A DNA stretch of 64,000 bases from Craterostigma plantagineum (Eukaryota; Streptophyta; Magnoliopsida; Lamiales; Linderniaceae): contig JAPQWV010000005.1 of NCBI GenBank assembly GCA_027422505.1, positions 16,262,501-16,326,500 on the forward strand, given 5' to 3'. Made by a program: the position numbers and the translations under genes. The notes beneath the pieces are model-generated. The model made no database searches, was not told the origin of the DNA, and saw nothing but the letters and a program-made list of their open reading frames with translations. Numbering within the stretch: the stretch's first letter is position 1; each line of letters starts with the position of its first letter. Below are positions 45,808-56,500 of this stretch, piece by piece.

Positions 45808-46716
45808 TATTTAGTGCTGAAGGATAGTTTGGTTCCCATTGCTTTTTGCAGGTCGTCCAGAAATTTTGACAGGAACCTTGAATCTCGATCAGAAATAATT
45901 GAGATTGGGACCCCGTGAAGTCGAACTATTTCCTAAATATATAGTTCGGCATATCGCTCCAAAGAAAATGTCGAACTGATTGGTAAGAAATGGGCGGATT
46001 TGGTCAATCTATCCACTATGACCCATATAGCGTCGTGACCTTTCACGGTTTTCGGCAAGCCGACGATGAAGTCCATCGTAATGTGGTCCCATTTCCCTTC
46101 GGGTCTGGCAAAGACTGTTGTGTCCCTGCCGGTCGTTGGGGCTCCGCTTTTATCTGTTGGCACGTTAGACATTGACTTACGAATGTTGCTATTTCTCTTT
46201 TCATCCCTGACCACCAATAATTGGTTCGTAAGTCTCTGTATATCTTCGTTGCTCCTGGGTGGATTGAATAATTTGTAGCATGCGCTTCTGTCATAATAAA
46301 CTTTCGAAGCTCCGCGTCGTCGGGAACGTATAACTGACTTTTATAATACAAACTTCCATCTTCTCTTACTTTGAAATCGGATGTCGTTTGTTCCGTTTGT
46401 GTGCCTTTGATTTTCAAGTAAAATTCGTCTTCTACTTGCGCTTTCCGAATTCGGTCTAATAGTGTAGGTTGAAGAGTCAACGCTGCTAACCGTGCTTCAA
46501 CTTTACCCATTGGTACAATTTCCACCTGAAGTCGTTGCAACTCTGCAATAGCGGTTTTCCGGCTTAATGCATCCACCATACGTTTGCTTTTCCTGGGTGG
46601 TAACTGATTACACAATCATAGTCTTTAACAAGCTCTAGCCACCGCCGTTGTCTCATATTTAACACCTTCTGAGTGAAGAAGTACTTTAAGCTCTTGTGGT
46701 CTGTGAATATTTCAAG
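45808..46716 (-). pseudogene. Tekay/Del-type chromovirus pol fragment (RNase H end to integrase)
   Basis: The minus-strand translation begins [15 protein letters not shown] (RNase H). It continues through VDALSRKTA, the integrase zinc finger (H...IHPGATKIYRDL...CLTCQQIKAE) and the core ([37 protein letters not shown]). It breaks off after LSFSTK near 45808. The frame shifts near 46120 and stops near 45940. The right end is cut by the Reina-like LTR at 46718. Wording matches Tekay/Del chromoviruses. No chromodomain is retained. Confidence 0.85.
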
Positions 46717-46717
46717 A

Positions 46718-47021
46718 CGTTAAATGATTCGGAAGGGCAGGCACAAGAAGGGAGGCAAGATACGTGATCCACTGAAGATTTGCTTTTGAATTATTCCTAT
46801 TAACTTAGTTATTTAGTTTCCATAATTATAGGATTATTAGTTAAGATATTATTTAGTATAAATAAGGGAGGGGAGGGCATAGCAGACGTATGGAATTTAT
46901 GGGGAAGGTTTTTCCTTTAGTTTAACCGGTTGGGTTGTGATCGGGAGAGTTTTCGTCTGAATAATTGTTCGTTCTATTATTCAAGGCTTCTATTCTTAAG
47001 TAATTGATCTTTAATCAAACA
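46718..47021 (+). repeat. 5' LTR of Reina-like element
   Basis: 304 bp, CGTTAAATGATTCGG...AATCAAACA. A TATA box (GTATAAATAAG) lies at about 46857. Two bases later TTGGTCCGACCTGCCGC may be the primer-binding site, although the matching tRNA is not obvious. Confidence 0.85.
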
Positions 47022-47043
47022 AATTGGTCCGACCTGCCGCTCT

Positions 47044-48010
47044 ATGCCATACATTCGATCTCAGATGGACAATCGTATTGAGGGTTTAGAGAAGACCGTC
47101 GAACTCTGTCAACGATAATAAGCAATTTATGTCACAAATCGGGGAAATCCTCGCCGTATTAACAGCGGATCGAATACAACAAACCACAGCTCTGCAAAAT
47201 CCTGTTCAGGGGGACACACTTGGAGCGATGGTTAACCGCCGTGTCGAGCTCCCGACTTTGATGGCACGGACCCTTTGGGTTGGATTTCACGTGCGGATCG
47301 ATATTTTCTTTTAAACCAAACCCCAACTGCGGATATCATCCCGTGTGCAATGATTGCAATGGAAGGAGTTGAGCAAAAGTGGATAGACTGGACAATAAAA
47401 GCCAACCCTTCGCTCTCATGGGACGTCTTAAAACGCCAGATTATTGCAATATTCGACGAAAAACACCAAGACAGCTCTGTCATGCGTATCTCGGATGTTC
47501 GACACACGGGCCCTATTTCGGATTACTATCATGACTTTATTGGGACAGTGACAAATTTACCGAAAATTCCACATCACCAACACCTTGATTTTTTTCTGAT
47601 GGGAATGCACCCGGTATTGCTTAACGAGGTTCTGGTTCTAAGCCCGTACTCGGTTCATGAAGCTTTTCGAATGGCTCGGGGATTAGAAAGAAAATTGCTT
47701 GCTTGGAAGGACAATGAATATGCCACGATGATCACACGTCCCACGTGGCAGTCCCGAAGCACTCGATACACTTCGTTGACCCCGATTACACGTCCGACTA
47801 CAGCTCAGCCACAATCACTTCGACAATCGAGATGCACGATGCTCTGATCGCTATATTCCACCTGCTATTCGGAATCAGCTTACGACGACTATCCTGACAA
47901 ATGCTCGATCGCGACCGTTTCAACGCCTATCCGATCGGGAGTATCAGGAGTTATGTGATAAGGGCCTCTGTTTTCGCTGTCGACTGCCATTTGTAAAGGG
48001 TCAACACACT
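47044..48010 (+). pseudogene. Reina-like gag
   Basis: Starts at ATG 47044 and is broken by stops near 47116-47122. Core text includes GWISRADRYFLLNQTPTAD (about 47276), MEGVEQKWIDWTIK, WDVLKRQIIAIF and LPKIPHHQHLDFFLMGMHP. A CCHC-type knuckle (CFRCRLPFVKGQHTC) lies at 47971-48013. It forms the capsid and binds RNA in intact relatives. The frame from 47275 to 47847 is otherwise open. Confidence 0.8.
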
Positions 48011-51000
48011 TGCCCTCGCAAAGAACTTCGGATGCTCATTGGGGGCGAGGACGAGCCATCCTTCGAGTCCGACTTGGAGACCGATTTCGCTTGTTTGGAA
48101 GAACATCCTACCGAAACCACGACGGACGCTTCAGAGACCAGTTTAACGATGATTGATCTACCTTTATTTGCACTTGGTGGCTTATCGGGACCTCGCACAC
48201 TCAAATTACGCGGTAGCATTGGGGACGTCGAGGTCATTATAATCATCGATAGTGGGGCGAGCCATAACTTCATTTCAGCTCGTGTAGCCGACAAGCTGGA
48301 CCTTCCTCGACTCCTAGACGAACAATTCCAAGTACGTTTGGAGAACGACACATGTGAGCCGACTCGGGGTACATGTCGAGATTTGTCTCTTCAATTGGGC
48401 TATTGTACGATTACGTGCGATTTCTATATATTTGAACTCGGCGGTGTGGATGTGATTTTGGGAGTCGACTGGCTCCGTACTCTGGACGACGTCAAGATGA
48501 ACTGGGAGAGATCAACGATGGAATTCGAACGAGAAGGGAATTCCTACCGGTTAGCAGGAGAAGCAGCACTCACGAGGGCACCTATAAGCTTTCGATCTCT
48601 CTGCAAACTACATGGGAATGACCTTGATACTATCATATGGCTTACGGCCCTCGATGCAGCACCCACTTCCAACCCAGATCAGCTAACAGCAGATCACCAG
48701 ACCGACATCTACAGTATTACACAGCGACATCTACCACCATCGCGACCGCACGATCACCGCATCATTACTCTTCCCGGTACGTCGGTCACATCTATTAGAC
48801 CATATCGTTACGGGCATGCCCAAAAGAGTGAGATAGAACGACTGGTAGTTCAAATGCTACTGGCAGGGGTTATTCGCCCAAGCTCGAGCCCGTTCTCAAG
48901 CCCGGTCCTTTTAGTGCGCAAGAAAGACGGGAGCTGGCATTTCTGCGTTGATTATCGGGAACTCAACCGGGTTTCTGTACCTGATAAATTTCTGATACCA
49001 GTGATTCATGAACTACACGACGAATTATGGGGTGCAACTTATTTCACTAAGCTCGATTTGCATTCCGGTTATCATCAAATCCGAGTTCGAGAAGAAGATA
49101 TCCCAAAGACTGCCTTTCGTACGCACGATTGTCATTATGAATTTGTAGTAATGCCATTCGGCCTCACGAACGCCCCCGCAACTTTTCAATCCACGATGAA
49201 CGATCTCTTTCGACCGTTGCTTCGCAAGTGTGTATTGGTTTTCTTCGACGATATTTTGATATATTGTTCTTCATGGACGACTCACCTTGACCACTTATCC
49301 ACTGTTCTGGGGCTCTTATCAGGCAACCAATTTCACTTTAATATGAAGAAATGCCAATTCGGCCTTCGTAAGATTGAGCACTTAGGCTATATCATTTCGG
49401 CGGGCACGGTAGCGATGGACCCGCAGAGAATCACTGCAGTACTACGATGGCCAGTTCCTACCTCGCTCAAAGGTGTTCGTGGATTCCTGGGTCTGACAGG
49501 ATATTATCGACGCTTCATCCGCGACTACGGGAAATCGCCCGTCCACTTACTAATCTCTTGAAGAAATCAGAAACAGAGAGTTTTAGTTGGTCGAGCGAGG
49601 CAGCGACGTCTTTCCGCGAATTGCAAAATGCGTTGGTGGTGGCCCCTGTTTTATCGATGCTCGATTTCTCGAAGTCGTTCGTTATCGAATGCGATGCATC
49701 AGGAACAGGTATGGGAGCACTACTTATGCAGGATCAATACCCGTTCGCATACTTCAGTAAAGGGTGGTCAGATAGCACGGGTTCTAGATCGACCTACGAG
49801 AGGGAACTCATGGCTTTGGTAAAGGCCATTCAACACTGGCGCCCTTATCTGTTGGGGCATCACTTTACCGTTCGGACCGATCACCGCAGTCTACGCTCTT
49901 TGCTACAGCAAAAGATTGCTACTCCCTCCCAACAAGTCTAGGTGGCGAAACTTTTGGGTTACTTGTTCGATATTGAGTATAAACCGGGAAGCACAAATTC
50001 GGCAGCGGATGCATTATCCCGACAACAGGTGGTACCCCAGCTCGGCGCATTGAGTATGCCAAGTTGGCTCGATGGCCCCGCACTTCAAACAGATGTTCGT
50101 AAGGATCCCACCTTCGGTCCTATTATCGACAAATTGAAGGGTGATCCCCTTTCCCAGGCCCGTATCACCTCATCAACGACTGGTTATACTACAAAGGACG
50201 TCTGGTTATCCCGGCCCAGTCGGATTGGATACCACGCCTATTGACGGAATTCCACGCAACACCTACCGGGGGTCACTCGGGCGGCTTTCGGACCTATCGA
50301 AGGTTGGCTGGCTCTTTATATTGGCGCGGCATGATGCGGAGCGTAGAATTTGTGGCACGGTGCTTGGTCTGCCAACGCTCAAAATATGAAGCTCTGTCTC
50401 CGGCCGGGCTACTACAAGCATTACCGATTCCGGAACAAATCTGGGAGGATATCGCGATGGACTTCATAACGGTTTTGCCCAAGTCAAACGGGTTCGATAG
50501 TATCCTAGTCGTCGTTGATCGTTTGTCCAAATACGCTCACTTCGTTGCGTTGAAACATCCCTATACAGCGCGAGCCGTGGCTGAAAAATTCGCCGAGAAC
50601 AATTCGCCTACATAGTGTTCCGCGGAGTATTGTATCTGATAGGGATTCCATCTTCTTAAGTAACTTCTGGCAAGAGCTATTTCATTTGCAAGGTACGACA
50701 TTGAAAATGAGTTCCGCATACCACCCGCAAACCGGCGGCCAATCTGAGGTCTTAAATCGGACGTTAGAGACGTATTTACGTTGTTTTTTCAGCGAGGAAC
50801 CACGTTCATGGGTGAAATGGCTGCCCTGGGCAGAACATTGGTACAATACGTCTTTTCAGACATCGGCTGGAACCACGCCCTTTCAGGCAGTTTACGGAAG
50901 ACCTCCTCCGACACTCTCGGGTTTTCTCCCAGGCGAATGCGGAGTCGAAGCTGTTTATGACCACCTGAGAAACCGGGACGATATAATACGCCAACTCAAG

Positions 51001-51421
51001 TATAGTTCGAGATTGGCGATGCCGTATTTCTCAAACTTCGCCCTTTTCGTCAAGATTCAGTAGTGGCTCGGTCTCACCGAAAGTTAGCTGCTCGTTATTA
51101 TGGACCTTACACTGTTATTGATCGTATTGGAGCAGTGGCTTATAAGCTGCGACTTCCAGAAGGTCTCGTGTTCATCCCGTTTTTCATGTTTCGCAACTGA
51201 AGAAAGTCGTGGGAGATCACTTGGTGGAGGACTCTCTTCCCTGTCATTTGTCCGATATCTCTCCGCAGCTCATGCAGCCCGAGGCGATTGTTGATAGCCA
51301 TTGGTCGTTAATCGATGATCATGTCGTGCGGAAGTACTTGATCAAATGGAAGAATCGCCCTCTCGAAGAAGCAAGTTGGATGGTAGAAACCGAAATACGC
51401 CGTTTGTTTCCCGAAAAATAA
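48011..51421 (+). pseudogene. Reina-like pol with chromodomain
   Basis: The protease shows IIDSGASHNFIS (about 48245). The RT (48770-49400) shows FCVDYRELN, FTKLDLHSGYHQIR and FFDDILIY. RNase H (49570-49960) shows ECDASGTGMGALL and YERELMAL. The integrase shows GGHSGGFRTYRR, MDFITVLPKS, VVVDRLSKYAHF and HPQTGGQSEVLNR. The C-terminal chromodomain (about 51270-51420) shows VDSHWSLI, VRKYLIKWKNRPLEEASW and EIRRLFPEK; such domains steer integration to marked chromatin. Frame breaks occur near 49540, at an in-frame TAG at 49939, near 50240, 50615 and 51063. Inactive. Confidence 0.9.
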
Positions 51422-51435
51422 CGGGCCGAGCAAGA

Positions 51436-51748
51436 CGTTAAATGATTCGGAAGGGCAGGCCCAAGAAGAGAGGCAAGATACGTGATCCACTGAAGATTTG
51501 CTTTTGAATTATTCCTATTAACTTAGTTATTTAGTTTCCATAATTATAGGATTATTAGTTAAGATATTATTTGAGAAGGTAGATATAAATAAGGGAGAGG
51601 AGGGCATAGCAGACGCATGTAATTTATGGGGAAGGTTTTTCCTTTAGTTTAACGGGTGGGGTTGTGATCGGGAGAGTTTTCGTCTGAATAATTGTTCGTT
51701 CTATTATTCAAGTCTTCTATTCTTAAGTAATTGGTCTTTACTCTAACA
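51436..51748 (+). repeat. 3' LTR of Reina-like element
   Basis: 313 bp, CGTTAAATGATTCGG...CTCTAACA, almost identical to the 5' LTR apart from a ~10-base insertion before GATATAAATAAG. The bases just upstream (CCGAGCAAGA) form a short, weak polypurine tract. Confidence 0.85.
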
Positions 51749-52244
51749 TTTTGTGACGAACTTAATCAAACTAAAAAGCCCTAATAAGTAGTAGTAGTCT
51801 ACGACGTCTGAGCAGCTTATGCTCTTCAACCAAAATCCACCAACTGCTAGTGCTACATTGTCGAGTCTCCACGACATGTCTCGGATCTTCCAAATCTAGG
51901 AAATGAATCATCAAAACTTCCCATGAATCCTCGATTATGATGATGAACATCAGAAATGCTCGGCCCGTTATTTTTCGGCCCACCTCGGCGTGAATATGTA
52001 ACACAAACCTTGCCGAAGTTGCTTCACATAAATGACGCCAGTTGTGCTATTTACTTCATCCTCATTTTCGGGTGTATTAATTGACATAGCATGGTTCCAA
52101 TCCAAGCCCACGTCAGATCATTTCCTCCATTCTATGGGGTGAAGGGTTCATTGTGTTGTAGCAAAGTAAAAAAATGGCTCCAAAACAAAATAGTTGGTAG
52201 TCCCAAAAAGCCGACGAAATGCTTCAAAACACCAAAGTCGAATA
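51749..52244. other. Intergenic stretch beside the chromovirus
   Basis: No gene seen. A 22-base segment at 51956-51977 is the exact inverted copy of the segment just before the 3' LTR (51412-51433). The rest is unremarkable. Confidence 0.5.
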
Positions 52245-52252
52245 TATAAAAT

Positions 52253-53133
52253 TAGGGGTGGTTCGGTACGGTATACCGTACCAAAACTGTGATACCGTAT
52301 ACCGTACCGAAATTTCGGTATCCAAAAAAATCATACCAATACCATACCAAAATTTCGGTATACCTTAAATTTCGATATGGTATCATACCGAAATTTCGGT
52401 ATGGTATCGGTATCATACCTTCTATACCATTCACACAGAGAGTTTTTTACCATGCATGTCTCGTAACTCGTTAATTCGTTGTTTTGGAATTTTTAATCAA
52501 TTCAAATTCCTTAGGCCCAATAAGATAGATTATTAATACCAAATTTTTCAAAAAAAAAAGATTTTTTAACCTTAAATAATTTACATATTTTAGCCAGTCT
52601 CCTTAATAAGATAAAAAATTTTACATAACCACAAAATATAACTTTATATACAGATTAATTGGAACGAAGCGGCTATATTAAAAAAATTAGTGAAGATTAA
52701 CAAAAAGTAATTGAATTGCATCTTCACGCTTTCAAAATCCTGAAAAAAAATATTAAAAAGGCAAAAATTAAACGTTACTTGAGTTACATAAGTAAAATAT
52801 GGTGGGCCTAATCTTAGAAAGTTGTGTATAAGTTAATAATTTATGGGCTAAATAAGTTTATGAAGATCCTTAATTTTTCATTTTATATTTTTTGAAATAA
52901 TATAATATATGTAGGTGTGTATATATATATAAAATATATTAAAAATTTTAGTATTTCGGTATTCGGTATAATCGGTATACCTAATTTTAAAAACTTTCAT
53001 ACCATTACCGTACCGATTTCGGTACGGTATCATATCTTACCAAAAACTTCGGTATACCAAAATTTTCGATATTTTCGATACGATTCGATACGATAAAGAC
53101 GGTTTCGGTATTTCGATATTTTTCCCAGCCCTA
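52253..53133. mobile_element. Non-autonomous hAT element with 8-bp TSD
   Basis: 881 bp with terminal inverted repeats TAGGGGTGG / CCAGCCCTA (one mismatch). It is flanked by a perfect 8-bp duplication TATAAAAT at 52245-52252 and 53134-53141, as expected for hAT superfamily transposons. Subterminal regions are packed with GGTATACC, CGGTATCGGTAT and CGAAATTTCG words in both orientations. The middle is AT-rich and non-coding, so movement would need a transposase from elsewhere. Confidence 0.92.
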
Positions 53134-53514
53134 TATAAAATGACTGGATTTTGCTCGGTTCAAATAAACACTGCAAAATATTTCTGTAACAATATAGTTT
53201 TTCTTCCATTATAAGGAATCGAACGAGTCCATGGGTCAAGACTCAACTCACCATCGCACAAGAAGTTCAAAGACTACGCATCAACGTTAATACAACAACC
53301 GCTCATAAGATCAGTCCAAAATGAAGTCTAGCATATCAACCGCCCTCCTATGGTTTCTTTTTTGAAAGTGCATCATGATAATTATTGAATAATAAAAAGA
53401 AGCTACATCTTGTAACTAGCTTCAATATATTAACAACTGCCTTGCAAGATTTCGAGTTCTCACCTCAACTCTCATTTTGTTAATAGTTTGAGAGATGTTG
53501 GCTTGAATTTTCTT

Positions 53515-56500
53515 TCACTTCTTTCCTGCTTCAGCTGTTTCGGTGTCTTCTTCTTCTTCTTGCGCCTCCTCCGATAGCTTAATGATATCTTCAACACGAA
53601 TTTTGCCATCTGCCGTATAAAACAGGACAGAAGCAAAGTCAAATAGCTAATCAACTTACTCAGCTTTTTTTACCATACAGAAGTCAATTTATGGCAAAAC
53701 AAGATTTCTCCTCTATCGACGAATATACTTTGGCTCCACAACGTTATAAAGATTCTTATTAGCTTATAATCTCAACACATTAAAGTCTTTTAGGAACTAA
53801 GACGATGCGTGTTTGATAAAAGACTTAAACAGTTGTCCAGTATGGAAAGAGAGCTCCAGGAATAATATCTTTACCAAAAGCACCTACAGTATTTATGAAC
53901 TGGTTTTCCTCAGCAAATAATATACCTTGTCAAAGTTTATGACGAGCTTCTAAGCTAAGTTTTTTGAAGAAGGTTTTAAATAGGAAGATCAGTTGTCATG
54001 GAGTGAGGAGAAAATATTGCAATGAGGGACATGTTCAAAATGTAAACCTCTAAAGATAGAACAAAGTTGCGGACGAACCTTTGTCCTTGGAAAGCTTGCT
54101 GATAAGTTCTTGAATTCCCTCCTTATCTAAGGTGTCTTTGAGATATGTAGCAGCAGATGCAACCTCTTCGGGACTCACTTTCCCATCATAATCCCTTAAA
54201 AAGAAATATTAATAGATTAGATTTGAAAGTGCAGATAGTAAATCAATAATCAGTCATCTATGTTTTGAACGTTCAAGATAGCAGTTGACTGAAGACGCCA
54301 ATGACTTCTTAACCAGATTGCATGGCCAAGATGGAAACTAAAGAGAAATCCAAACTTCATCCCAAGAACTGGAACATAAAGCTTACAACAAATAAACCAT
54401 ATCCCCGACCTAGCTAGAATTATGCGGACTAGTACTGTGATAATCCTATACTGAATAAGGAACGTTGTTGAATAAACTTTGAATCAGATTATATGGGCAG
54501 GAAGCTAATCGTAAATTTGTATGTTACCTATCGAGCAACCGCCACCTGTCCCCAATTTTTGCATCAACATCATCAATCTCTTTTTCAAGTTTTTGAAGCA
54601 TAGCATCCACCTAAACAGATAAATAACAGATGAGCATACCATTCTATTTTATCCAAAGCAACCAAGAATTATTGGTAAAGCTAGTATCATGGACATTAGC
54701 CTAATGCTTACCCTGTTTATGAGAGCAGAAGAGACCTTTTCACCAGCAGCTCTCTCAGCTGCATGATCACTCTCTTCTCTGGCAGCTTTATACGCCTTTT
54801 TAGCTTCTTCTTCACCGTCGGTGCCCTCTTTCTCCACCACGCTATTGTACAACTCTATCTGAACATTACATAATGGGAACAGAATGTATGTCAAAGAAAA
54901 TGAAGAAAGGGACTCAATCAACATATAAATATAGCAGAGATAATGACATCTAAGTTTAGGAAGAATCTACTTCAAAGTGGAATTGAAACGGATAACTACT
55001 GAATATTTTATAATGGAAGAAATAATATGGTGCAGAGCAGATGCATTAAAAGGTAAAACTAGAACCTATGGAGAATAATTGATCACCGTTGAATGAAAAT
55101 ACATAAGATGCATGCACGAACATTCTTTTTCAAACCCTCACACACAAACACATATTAATTAAAAGGTTTTAGCAAGGATATAATTACCTCTTTATTGACA
55201 AGTCTCAAGAACTCCTCCCGTTCTCTGCTCACCGACTAATAGCAACAAACACAACATATGAGCTCATCTGTAAGGTTATCAGGGCCAAAAAAAAATAAAA
55301 ATCAAAAGATACTATGCCTACCGACGCAGATGCTAAAACAGCCAATGCACGACTAAGCTCACACAGCTGATCTTTCTTATCCAAAGCCTTTGCCTGCTCA
55401 CGCTCTTCTGCTTCTTTTGCAGTTGCTGACATCATCTCTTCCAAGGAAATATCCTTCTGTTCCAAGACAGATTCCTTCTTCAGCCTAGCTTCATGCTCCT
55501 CCTCCTTTTCCTCTTCTTCCTGTAAGTTGTAACCACTAACTTTAGTACTATTAAAACACACACACACACACAGAGTGAGAGAGCTTATAAAAAAGGACAC
55601 TTGTCGACTACTACAAATTCTGCTATAAAAGAGATTAGCCAAGAAAAATGTCCAATACTGGACAAAGTGATTCCGGTTTACAAGAAAATACAATAAAACC
55701 ATATAGTTTCTGCTAAGGTTATAAATAAAAACATCAGAGATAATGATTTAGTAGCTTAGATGAATCAGTACCATATGAAAATTCCAATCGTTACAATCGA
55801 CAGGCCATATAGTAAAAAAAAAAAAGAAACAATCCAGTTTATTCATATCGAATGATGTAACCATCATTCATGCGTTATCTTATGTTTAATGTAGCAAAAA
55901 ATCATAAATCATGAATGGACTGACTAGTTCGTGATGATTTATTAGAATTATAAGCAAGATAGGAAGAAGTGTAGTTTATGACTCTTTCTGATTTCTAAGG
56001 AGAAATGGATCCAGATATGAGCACATCATGATCAGACCTTGATTAATTCTTCTTGCATCTCTAGGAACTCTAACTTCCTCTTTCTCTCTGAAACGGAATC
56101 TTCGGAGGGTAGTGCTGTTACTCCAACGGTGTCCACCACTTCATCCGGCAGAGACGAGAGTGTAGCTTGAACAGCTTCCTCAGGCCTTATTTTACCAGAC
56201 ACGCTAAATGCTCTGTAAGCAGATTTTACATCAGAGACCAACCTTGACACTAACAGTACAAATCCATGCAGATAAGTAAATTCTCAGGTTACCGAGAAAG
56301 AATTAATAAGGATGACGGTACTGAATGGTTGAGAGACAAGTCCAGCCAATCTTGGAGCTGAAAAGTGATCACCCATTGTGAATACATCTTGATTCTTGAA
56401 CATATTATACCAACAACAGACAGAGAGCGTAAATCTTAAAGTAGTCCATTAACTAGTTCTGGAAAACCCAAAGATTTGAAATGTGAAAATTCACAACAGC

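Larger units (their letters stand above)
46718..51748 (+). mobile_element. Reina-like chromovirus with both LTRs
   Basis: A 5.03-kb gypsy element. LTRs at 46718-47021 and 51436-51748 are highly similar; the right copy has about 10 extra bases before the TATA box. Between them are gag, pol and a C-terminal chromodomain. Compact size and ~310-bp LTRs fit the Reina group. Both LTRs begin CGTTAAATG instead of TG. No target-site duplication was found: the left flank is Tekay pol and the right flank is unrelated. Confidence 0.85.

Noticed and set aside
54649..54924. 91-codon minus ORF as a separate gene
   Set aside because: Its central part is LETM1 exon 11 and both ends read into introns.
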